Below are positions 55,608 to 64,000 of a stretch of 64,000 nucleotides of DNA, piece by piece (position 1 is the first letter of the stretch; every line of letters starts with the position of its first letter). Source of the stretch: Paracoccus aminovorans (GTDB lineage Bacteria; Pseudomonadota; Alphaproteobacteria; Rhodobacterales; Rhodobacteraceae); NCBI RefSeq assembly GCF_001546115.1, contig NZ_KQ955209.1, positions 890,643-954,642 of the forward strand, in the 5' to 3' direction. A model generated the notes under the pieces. That model was not told the origin of the DNA, did not search any database, and worked only from the letters and a program-made list of their open reading frames with translations. Both the position numbers and the translations under genes were made by a program.

Positions 55608-56753
55608 ATGACACTCGCCAACCAGAGCTTCCCCACCCAAGCCGCGGCCACCCCCATGGTCAGCATCCGCAACCTGACCAAGACTTTCCAGACCCGCCAC
55701 GGCGAGGTGACGGCACTCGGCGACGTCTCGCTCGACGTGATACGGGGCGAGGTGCTGGTGCTGCTCGGCCCGTCGGGCTGCGGCAAGACCACCTTGCTGC
55801 GCTGCATTGCAGGGTTGGAGCACCCGACCTCCGGCGAGATCTGGGTGCATGGCCGCAAGGTGTTCTCCTCGGCCGAGAAACTGGCCATGCCGCCAGAAAA
55901 ACGCAACCTTTCCATGGTATTCCAGTCCTATGCGCTGTGGCCGCACAAAACGGTGCACGAAAACATCGCCTATCCGCTCGTCGTCTCCAAGATCGGCAAG
56001 GACGAGATCCTCAGCCGCGTGGCCAAGGCGCTGGAGGTGACGGGGCTGGCCAGGTTCGCAGGCAATTATCCGGGGCAGCTTTCCGGTGGCCAGCAACAGC
56101 GCGTGGCGCTGGCGCGGGCGCTGGTGGCGAACGACGGGCTGATCCTGTTCGACGAACCGCTGTCGAACCTGGACGCCAAGGTCCGCGAACGCCTGCGCGA
56201 CGAGCTGATCGAGATGCAGGGCCAGTTCGATTTCACGGCGGTCTACGTCACCCATGACCAGATCGAAGCCGCCGCCCTTGCCGATCGCATCGCGGTGATG
56301 GAGGTCGGCCGAGCCGCGCAGATCGGCACGCCGCAGGATATCTTCCGCCGGCCGCAGACCCGCTATGTCGCGGATTTCGTCGGCTGCTCGAACGAGCTGC
56401 ACGGAACCGTGCACGAGTTGCGCGGCGAGCTTGCCGTGGTCCAGACCGAGGTCGGCCTGCTCGAGGGGGTGGCGACCGATCCGGCGCTGAAGATCGGCGA
56501 CCGGGTTCATGCCATGTTCCGCCCCGAGCATACGCGCCTGGACACCGCCAACGGGCCGCGCGCGAACCAGTATGACGCGGTGATCGAACGCAGCATCTTC
56601 CTGGGCACCCATGTCGAGCATATCGCCCGGATCAACGGCCAGAAGCTGGCGCTGCGCTCGATGAAGGGCGAGATGCAGGCGGCGGGAACCCCGATCCGCC
56701 TGACCGTCGAGCCCCAGCACATCAGCGTCTTCCACGACAACGCCTCCGCCTAG
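55608..56753 (+). CDS. ABC transporter ATP-binding protein (FbpC/PotA type)
   Basis: 381 residues. Walker A GPSGCGKTT (54-62), Q-loop VFQSYALWP, signature LSGGQQQRVALARAL, Walker B LILFDEP, switch His in THDQIEA, and a TOBE-like regulatory domain from about 260 (FRPEHTRLD). It energises an importer. No permease is adjacent, so it most likely serves the 46671/47737 binding protein and permease 6 kb away. ATG 55608 follows CAGGAG. Confidence 0.92.
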   Translation: MTLANQSFPTQAAATPMVSIRNLTKTFQTRHGEVTALGDVSLDVIRGEVLVLLGPSGCGKTTLLRCIAGLEHPTSGEIWVHGRKVFSSAEKLAMPPEKRNLSMVFQSYALWPHKTVHENIAYPLVVSKIGKDEILSRVAKALEVTGLARFAGNYPGQLSGGQQQRVALARALVANDGLILFDEPLSNLDAKVRERLRDELIEMQGQFDFTAVYVTHDQIEAAALADRIAVMEVGRAAQIGTPQDIFRRPQTRYVADFVGCSNELHGTVHELRGELAVVQTEVGLLEGVATDPALKIGDRVHAMFRPEHTRLDTANGPRANQYDAVIERSIFLGTHVEHIARINGQKLALRSMKGEMQAAGTPIRLTVEPQHISVFHDNASA

Positions 56754-56768
56754 CCTTCGAGGGACAGC

Positions 56769-58133
56769 ATGGCACCGACCTTGCCCTGGGTAAGCCAGCG
56801 CGACCTGGCGCGCGAAACCGGCCCGAAGCTGACCGCGCCTTTCCGGGTGGCGGCGGTGGGCGATCTGATCTCGCCCCAGCCGCTGCGGCGCGAGGATCCG
56901 CGCTTCGCCTTTTTCGGCGAGCGCATCCGCGCCGCCGACGTGGGCCTTGCGAACATGGAATCGAGCCTGGTGGACATGGCCGGCAACGACATGGCCATCG
57001 CCGGCACCGCCGCGCCGTTTTCGCTGGGTGAGGCGATCCGCGACATGGGCTTCACCATGATGAGCCGCGCCAATAACCATACCTTCGACTGCGGCGCGGC
57101 GGGCATGGTCTCGACCGATGCGGCGCTGGACCGGCTGGGCATCACCCACGCCGGCACCGGCCCGAACCTGCAAGAGGCGCGCAAGGCCCGGTTCCGCGAA
57201 ACGCCCAAGGGCCGGGTCGGGCTGGTCAGCGTCTATTCGCTGGCCGATACCGGCCATTTCGGCCCGACCTATGCCCGGACCGAGGCCACGTCCCGCATCG
57301 GCGGGCTGGGCGGCGCGCCCGGCATCAACCCGCTGCACCTGACGGCCTATAACATCGTTGCACCCGACGACCTGAAAAGGCTGCACGACATCGCCACCGC
57401 CGCCTATGGCCCGCGTCCCGGCGCCTGGCGGCCGGCCACCGACGCCGCGCCGGCGCGGCTGCGCTTTTTCGATCAGTGGTATCAGGCGGGCGACGATCCG
57501 GGCAGCATCCATTACGAGATGGCACCGGCGGACCGGGACGGGCTGCTGGACAGCATCCGCAACGGCAAGATCTATGCCGATTTCTTGATCGTGGCGATCC
57601 ATTCGCATCAGGCCACCCGCTTCGATCCGGCGGGTGCCTTCGGCGACGTCCGCGGCCTCAAGGAGCCGGTCGAGCATTACGCGCCGAATTTCCTGATCGA
57701 ATTCGCCCATGCCGCCATCGACGCCGGCGCGGACATGTTCGTCAGCCACGGCGTTCACGCACTGGCCGGGGTCGAGGTCTATCGCGGCCGGCCGATCTTC
57801 TACGGATTGTCGAACTTCATCTTCCAGTGCGGATTGCAGCTTGGCCCCAGCTATGACGTGCTGGCCAACTGGCAGAAGAAATCCGAACTGGAGCACCCCG
57901 CCTGTCACGAGGCGGTGCTGGCCGAGGCGGATTTCGAGGACGGCGAATTGCGCGAGGTGCGGCTTTACCCCGCCGACCTGGGCGGCGGCGCGCGGCCGCT
58001 GTCGCAGATGGGCATCCCGCTGGTCCCGGAACCCGCAGTCCGGCGGCGCATCCTGGAAGACATGGCGCGCTATTCCGAGCCCTATGGCACACGGATCGAA
58101 ATCCGGGACGGGCTGGGCATCATCCGGCCCTGA
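56769..58133 (+). CDS. CapA-family metallophosphatase-like protein
   Basis: 454 residues with the CapA (poly-gamma-glutamate synthesis protein) fold: VAAVGDLIS at 29-37, NMESSLVD, RANNHTFDCGAAGM, AIHSHQATRF, and VSHGVHALAGVEVYRGRPIF plus YGLSNFIFQ. These metal-binding Asp/Asn/His sites are intact. No signal peptide is visible. No other capsule gene is present, so polyglutamate synthesis is unlikely. A hydrolase acting in the imported-compound pathway is a plausible alternative. It starts 15 bp after the ATPase gene. Confidence 0.84.
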   Translation: MAPTLPWVSQRDLARETGPKLTAPFRVAAVGDLISPQPLRREDPRFAFFGERIRAADVGLANMESSLVDMAGNDMAIAGTAAPFSLGEAIRDMGFTMMSRANNHTFDCGAAGMVSTDAALDRLGITHAGTGPNLQEARKARFRETPKGRVGLVSVYSLADTGHFGPTYARTEATSRIGGLGGAPGINPLHLTAYNIVAPDDLKRLHDIATAAYGPRPGAWRPATDAAPARLRFFDQWYQAGDDPGSIHYEMAPADRDGLLDSIRNGKIYADFLIVAIHSHQATRFDPAGAFGDVRGLKEPVEHYAPNFLIEFAHAAIDAGADMFVSHGVHALAGVEVYRGRPIFYGLSNFIFQCGLQLGPSYDVLANWQKKSELEHPACHEAVLAEADFEDGELREVRLYPADLGGGARPLSQMGIPLVPEPAVRRRILEDMARYSEPYGTRIEIRDGLGIIRP

Positions 58134-58289
58134 CCAATAGCGGCGCTCAAGACCACGAACATTGAAAAAAGCCGTGTGCGAAGCCCTTCGCGCGCTGCGG
58201 GGGAGGATTGTCCGGGTCCTGGAAGAACCCGGACGGGCAAGTCCTTGGCCAAGGCTGTTCTTGGCAAAGGCGAATAATGGGAGGACTAA

Positions 58290-59264
58290 GTGAAACATCT
58301 GATGACAACGGCCCTGGCCGTATCCCTGCTTGCGGGACCGGCATTGGCGGATATCAAGCTGTCCGGCTATGGCCGCACCGGCCTGGTCTATTACGAGGAT
58401 GACGGCCGCGACCCCGACGCCAACGAGACGCAGATCTCGTCCCGGGTGCGGCTGGACGTCAATGCCTCGGTCGAGGCCGAGGGCCTGACCTTCGGAGCCA
58501 ATTTCCGGGTGCAATGGGATCAGGGCGACGCCGGCGTCGAAACGATCAGCCCCGGACAGCTTTACGTGACGGCCGACGGCTTCACCGCCTATGTCGGCAA
58601 TGTCATTCCGGCCTTCGACGGCGCTGCCCTGCTGAAGCAGTCGCGGCTGGGCGTGTTCGAGCGTTCCTGGGGCGGCGATCCCCAGGGCCGGTTCTTCCTT
58701 GGCGCCGACAAGGGCTATGGCGATTACAGCGACCGCATCGGACTGGCGCTGAAATATACCACCGGGGGGCTGACGGTCCGCGCGTCCTATGTCGATCCCG
58801 ACCAGACCGGCCACCAGGAAAGCGGCCCGGGCTATGCCGAGGAAACGGCGCTGGCCCTGCATTACAAGTTGTCGGATTCGCTGGAGTTCTCGGCCGCGAC
58901 CGCGCAGAACGGCGCCGGCTTCAAGGGCAACGACCTGTATTTCGTCGGCGCGCGCTATTCCCTGACCAGGGCCGCGCGGGTCGGGCTGAATTTCATCGAC
59001 AACGGCACCCAGCTTCCCCGAAGCGCCGGCACGGTCGGTTCGCCTGGAAATACCGTAACGCTTTATGGCGATTACAAGATCGGCAAGACGACGCTCGGCG
59101 GGTATGTGGCGCATAACTCCGGCGATTGGGCGAGGAAGCAGACGAACGCTTCCTTTGGTGTCGGCGCCAGCTATGATCTCGGCCGTCCCTTCCTGGCCGC
59201 CAGCCTGCAGCGCGACTACGATGATCGGCTCTATGCCGACATGGGCGTCCGCTTCGATTTCTGA
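58290..59264 (+). CDS. Outer-membrane porin
   Basis: 324 residues. Signal peptide MKHLMTTALAVSLLAGPALA, then a 16-strand-type beta-barrel start DIKLSGYGRTGLVYYEDDG and a terminal Phe (GVRFDF), the outer-membrane insertion signal. The family is the Rhodobacter-type general porin. Start GTG 58290 after GGGAGG. Last gene of the CoA-transferase/ABC run (156-bp gap), so it may help uptake of the same compound. Followed by a strong hairpin. Confidence 0.92.
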   Translation: MKHLMTTALAVSLLAGPALADIKLSGYGRTGLVYYEDDGRDPDANETQISSRVRLDVNASVEAEGLTFGANFRVQWDQGDAGVETISPGQLYVTADGFTAYVGNVIPAFDGAALLKQSRLGVFERSWGGDPQGRFFLGADKGYGDYSDRIGLALKYTTGGLTVRASYVDPDQTGHQESGPGYAEETALALHYKLSDSLEFSAATAQNGAGFKGNDLYFVGARYSLTRAARVGLNFIDNGTQLPRSAGTVGSPGNTVTLYGDYKIGKTTLGGYVAHNSGDWARKQTNASFGVGASYDLGRPFLAASLQRDYDDRLYADMGVRFDF

Positions 59265-59280
59265 CCGCCCCGCAACAGCA

Positions 59281-59308
59281 GAAACGCCGCATCCTGATGC
59301 GGCGTTTC
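59281..59308. terminator. Strong bidirectional terminator between porin and selC
   Basis: Perfect 12-bp stem GAAACGCCGCAT (59281-59292) with its complement 59297-59308, loop CCTG, 16 bp past the porin stop. It is symmetrical enough to end both the porin transcript and the convergent selC transcript. Confidence 0.75.
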
Positions 59309-59353
59309 CTTGCGTGGGCTGATGCAAATGCCTGGCCGGTCCGGATGGCGTGA

Positions 59354-59447
59354 TGGCGGAAGAGGCGGGAATCGAACCCACCGAAGACGCAAGACACCTT
59401 CCGCCGGATTTGAAGTCCGGGCATCCCACCAGGGATGTTTCTCTTCC
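59354..59447 (-). tRNA. selC: Selenocysteine tRNA, anticodon TCA
   Basis: 94 nt including an encoded CCA. The 5' GGAAGAG pairs with CTCTTCC at the 3' end. A long D stem (CATCCC/GGGATG) closes a four-base TGGT loop. The anticodon arm CCGGA-CTTCAAA-TCCGG gives anticodon TCA (bases 59411-59413). A long variable arm and a T arm with TTCGATT follow. The extended D stem, long variable arm and TCA anticodon together are diagnostic. It lies between the porin terminator and an AT-rich promoter region. Confidence 0.97.
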
Positions 59448-59718
59448 GCTGCCGGAAATACCCGCCGGCGCCTTCCATGTCAACAAGGCGGATCACGGGA
59501 TCAAGATGCTCGGATTGTGTCTTTTGCGCACGTATTATAATTATTCTACTGATATTATTGATTTATTTCACAAACTCCTCGCTATTATCTTTACCTTTCC
59601 GAAACGAGCATAACAAAAAGTGGATCATACTTCAGCAAGCTGAAGGCTTGTTCCCCGATATCTGCCTGTATGGATAGCCGCGCAGGCCGGAATCCGGCCG
59701 AACGGTCAGGAGGACGAG
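59448..59718. promoter_or_regulatory. AT-rich divergent promoter region of selC and the TrxR-like gene
   Basis: 271 bp without a gene, with a very AT-rich core (59530-59640) unlike the rest of the window. On the minus strand TATAAT (59534-59539) could be the -10 box of selC, about 85 bp upstream of the mature tRNA. No convincing -35 was found. The plus-strand promoter of the 59719 gene must also be here. Confidence 0.4.
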
Positions 59719-60612
59719 ATGAAGACATATGACGTTGCGGTGATCGGCCAGGGTTATGCGGGACTCATGGCGGCCCGGCTGGCGCAGGAAAAAGGCCTGG
59801 AGCTCATCACCTTCGAGCAGATGTTCGCCGGCGGCTTCGTCATGAATGTCAACCATCTGGATCCCGCGCCAGAGGGCAAGCCGACCGGCGGGCCGGATTT
59901 GGTCTCCAGCCTGGCCATGGAGAACATGGACCTGGGCATCGAGACCCTGAACGGCGCCGTCACCGGGCTGTCGCAAGACAGCAAGGGCTGGCGTATCCGC
60001 AGCGATGCGGGCGAGGTGCTGGCCCGTCATGTCGTCATCGCCAGCGGCACGCGGCCTCGCCGGCTGGGGCTGGCGGGCGAAGAGGCGTTGATTGGTCGGG
60101 GCATCTCGGAATGCGCCGATTGCGATGGTCCCATGCTCGCGGGCCAGGAGACCATCGTGGTCGGCGGCGGCGATTCCGCCTTTCAGGAGGCCCTGACGCT
60201 GTCCATGTTCGGAGCGCGGGTGACGCTGGTCCTGCGCTCGGCGCCGCGCGCGCGGCCCGATTTCGTCGCCCGCGCCGAAGCGGATGCCTCCATCACCCTC
60301 ATGCATAACAGCACGGTCCGGGCCATCGAACAGGATGCCGGCGGTTTGACTGGGGTACGGGTGGAAGGCCCGAACGGTTCGGAACAGCTGCTGCCTTGCC
60401 GGGCGCTTTTCGTCTTCGTCGGCCAGGATCCGCTGGTCGATTTCCTGCCTGCGACGGTCGAGCGCGATGCGCGCGGCGCCATCGTCACGGATGCCGCTGG
60501 CCGCGCCTCACTGCCCGGCCTCTGGGCGGCGGGCTCGGTCCGCAGCGGCTTCGGCGGGCTCTTGTCCGATGCCGAGGCGGACGCCCGGCAGGTGGTGGGC
60601 GCGATTGACTGA
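59719..60612 (+). CDS. Thioredoxin-reductase-like FAD oxidoreductase (CADC)
   Basis: 297 residues. FAD loop VIGQGYAGLMAAR (8-20), redox pair Cys132-Ala-Asp-Cys135, NAD(P) loop VVGGGDSAFQEAL, C-terminal GLWAAGSVRSGFGG. Close homologue of the 34217 gene and distinct from the true TrxB at 62291, which has CATC and GSGPAG. It lies beside selC, so it is the counterpart that may serve the selenocysteine form of the UGSC protein (inference). ATG 59719 follows AGGAGG. Confidence 0.88.
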   Translation: MKTYDVAVIGQGYAGLMAARLAQEKGLELITFEQMFAGGFVMNVNHLDPAPEGKPTGGPDLVSSLAMENMDLGIETLNGAVTGLSQDSKGWRIRSDAGEVLARHVVIASGTRPRRLGLAGEEALIGRGISECADCDGPMLAGQETIVVGGGDSAFQEALTLSMFGARVTLVLRSAPRARPDFVARAEADASITLMHNSTVRAIEQDAGGLTGVRVEGPNGSEQLLPCRALFVFVGQDPLVDFLPATVERDARGAIVTDAAGRASLPGLWAAGSVRSGFGGLLSDAEADARQVVGAID

Positions 60613-60636
60613 TCGGGCCCGCAGAATGGCCGCGCG

Positions 60637-62268
60637 ATGACGCAGCCGCAGCATTCGACCTTTGCGCCGCTTCGCCGCCCGGCGTTTCTGGCCTATTGGC
60701 TAACCGGACTGTCGGGCAATTTCGGCTGGCTGATCCAGATGGTCGGCGCGTCCTGGCTGATGGCCTCGATCGGGGGCACGCCGGAACAGATTGCGCTGGT
60801 GCAGACCTCGGTCGCCCTGCCGGTGATGCTGTTCGCGCTGCCGGCGGGCGCGGTCGCCGATGCGCTGGGACGGCGCACCATCGTGCTGTGGTCGCAGAGC
60901 TTCCTTCTGATCGTGTCCAGCCTGTTGGCGGTCTGCGCCTGGCTGGGGGTGCTGTCGCCCTGGAGCCTGCTGGTGCTGACCTTTCTGGTCGGTTCGGGCA
61001 AGGCGTTGAACAATCCCGGCTGGCAGACCATGGCGACAGAGCTGGTGCCGCGCCAGATGCTGCCGCAGGCGATTTCATTGACCAGCCTGGGATTCAATAT
61101 CGCGCGCACGGTCGGCCCGGCGCTTGGCGGGCTGCTGGTCGCGGCCTTGGGCGCCTTTGCCGCATTCTGCGTCAATGCGCTGTCGAACCTGGGCGTGATC
61201 CTGGTGGCGCGGCGCTGGCCCAGCACGCGCCACGCCGGCGAACTGCCGCCCGAGAACCTGCTGGGCGCAATCTCTTCCGGCCTGCGCTATCTGGCGCTGT
61301 CGCCCAATCTGATGCGTGTGCAGATCCGGGCCGCGATCTTCAATCTCGCCGGGATCTCGCTGATGGCGCTGATGCCCCTGGTGGCGCGCGACCTGCTGGG
61401 CGGCGGGCCGCGGATCTATGGGCTGCTGCTCGGTGCCTTTGGCCTGGGCGGGGTTGCGGGGGCGATGCTGAACGGTCCCATTGCCCGCCGCCTGCGGGTC
61501 GAACAGCAGGTGCGCGGCGGTTTCGTGCTGTTCGCGGCGGGCGTGCTGGCCGTGTCGTTCGGAAGTTCGCTGGCGCTGACCCTGCCTGCGGCTGCGCTGG
61601 CCGGCGGCAGCTGGCTGGTGACGCTGGCCAGCTTCAACACCACGGTGCAGATGTCGGCGCCGCGCTGGGTGGTCGGGCGTTGCCACGCGCTATACCAGAC
61701 CGCCTGCTTTGCCGGCAATGCGCTGGGAAGCTGGCTGTGGGGCTGGCTGGCAACGCATCATTCCACGGCTTTTTCGCTGCAGGTCTCGGCCGCCGTGCTG
61801 ATCCTGGGTGCGATCCTGGGCTTGGTGCTGAGGATCCGCGACTTCGACGTCGCCGGGATCGAGCCGCAGGCGCATTGGCAGGCGCCGCAGCCAAGGCTGG
61901 ATCTGGTGCATAAAAGCGGCCCGATGCTGGCAGTGGTCGAATACCGCATCGCGCCCGAGGACGAGACCGAGTTCCTGGCATTGATGGCGAAGCGTCGCAG
62001 CGCGCGGATGCGGGCCGGGGCGCGGGACTGGACGCTGTCGCGCGATATCGCCGCCGCGGATCTGTGGTTCGAGCGTTTCAAGACGCCGACCTGGCTGGAC
62101 ATGCAGCGCCTGCATCTGCGGCGCACCGCAGCCGAGGCGGCGATTACCGCCCGGCTGCGCGACCTGAACCGATCCGGGGACGAAAAACCCCGCATCCGCT
62201 ATGAGTTGGTCCGTTCGCCCGCGGCCCCGGCCCAGGCACCGGAACCGCTGCGCAGCCCCGAGACCTGA
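60637..62268 (+). CDS. MFS transporter (MFS_3/EntS-like) with C-terminal monooxygenase-like domain
   Basis: 543 residues. About 12 membrane helices (to about 410) begin PAFLAYWLTGLSGNFGWLIQ, with the MFS loop ADALGRRTIV. A soluble tail from about 425 (MLAVVEYRIAPEDETEFLAL) resembles the small antibiotic-biosynthesis monooxygenase fold. The family includes the enterobactin exporter. The substrate is unknown; the membrane part predicts proton-driven export. It lies 24 bp after the TrxR-like gene, possibly co-transcribed. Confidence 0.87.
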   Translation: MTQPQHSTFAPLRRPAFLAYWLTGLSGNFGWLIQMVGASWLMASIGGTPEQIALVQTSVALPVMLFALPAGAVADALGRRTIVLWSQSFLLIVSSLLAVCAWLGVLSPWSLLVLTFLVGSGKALNNPGWQTMATELVPRQMLPQAISLTSLGFNIARTVGPALGGLLVAALGAFAAFCVNALSNLGVILVARRWPSTRHAGELPPENLLGAISSGLRYLALSPNLMRVQIRAAIFNLAGISLMALMPLVARDLLGGGPRIYGLLLGAFGLGGVAGAMLNGPIARRLRVEQQVRGGFVLFAAGVLAVSFGSSLALTLPAAALAGGSWLVTLASFNTTVQMSAPRWVVGRCHALYQTACFAGNALGSWLWGWLATHHSTAFSLQVSAAVLILGAILGLVLRIRDFDVAGIEPQAHWQAPQPRLDLVHKSGPMLAVVEYRIAPEDETEFLALMAKRRSARMRAGARDWTLSRDIAAADLWFERFKTPTWLDMQRLHLRRTAAEAAITARLRDLNRSGDEKPRIRYELVRSPAAPAQAPEPLRSPET

Positions 62269-62290
62269 GCCGCGCAGCCGCCGGGGGGTG

Positions 62291-64000
<1,710 letters not shown>

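Noticed and set aside
56769..58133. Poly-gamma-glutamate capsule biosynthesis
   Set aside because: Only a CapA-like gene is present; no capB or capC homologue is in the window.
55506..59486. 1326-residue open frame on the minus strand
   Set aside because: It runs antisense to the ATPase, CapA and porin genes and over selC. It has no domains I recognise and its low-complexity Arg/Gly/His composition is typical of high-GC shadow frames.

Overview
The window is high-GC DNA that looks like an alphaproteobacterium of the Rhodobacteraceae, Paracoccus-like. The taxon is inferred from the base composition, the porin type and the mix of TRAP transporter, inositol, aromatic and CoA-ester genes; no marker gene settles it. 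Coding is dense, mostly in short operons with 1-4 bp overlaps, broken by two insertion-sequence patches (15.1-17.6 kb and 30.7-31.6 kb).

Layout. 1-3.4 kb: pyruvate carboxylase (minus strand, last few residues cut off). 3.5-15.0 kb: a divergent inositol/polyol catabolic region, with iolG and accessory dehydrogenases and an aldolase on the minus strand and iolD, iolE, an SDR, a TIM-barrel isomerase and a Gfo/Idh/MocA enzyme on the plus strand. 15.1-19.2 kb: a transposon graveyard (IS481, IS66, IS110 and IS3 fragments, plus one IS3 copy with partial tandem duplications) that has cut off the front half of a YdiJ-like FAD/Fe-S dehydrogenase. 19.3-29.2 kb: a gallate/protocatechuate-type 4-oxalomesaconate pathway (galB, galC, galD, an extradiol dioxygenase, a thiolase) with a TRAP transporter and a LysR regulator.

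29.2-64 kb is the striking part: a selenium region. It holds selD, selB, the selenocysteine tRNA gene selC, trxB and the start-truncated selA. Between them lie two close paralogues of the UGSC-type (seleno)protein family. One (44854-46557) has an in-frame TGA at codon 103, inside a Cys-Sec-Gly-Ser-Cys motif, followed by a plausible bacterial SECIS hairpin. The other (31566-33281) has Cys at that place. Two thioredoxin-reductase-like flavoproteins with CADC motifs (34217, 59719) lie in the same region and are the obvious candidate redox partners. Around them are a binding-protein-dependent ABC transporter split over two operons, two class III CoA-transferases, a MaoC-type dehydratase, a LUD-domain protein, enoyl-CoA hydratase/FadJ-type enzymes, two GntR regulators sharing an operator word, a CapA-like protein and a porin. 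The three LysR-type regulators in the window all carry two helix-turn-helix domains in tandem.

Working model (inference): a substrate is imported by the porin and ABC transporter, activated by CoA transfer and processed by dehydratase/hydratase enzymes. The UGSC proteins carry out a selenol/thiol redox step, re-reduced by the TrxR-like flavoproteins. The complete Sec machinery is kept locally for at least this one selenoprotein. The substrate and reaction of the UGSC proteins are not known.
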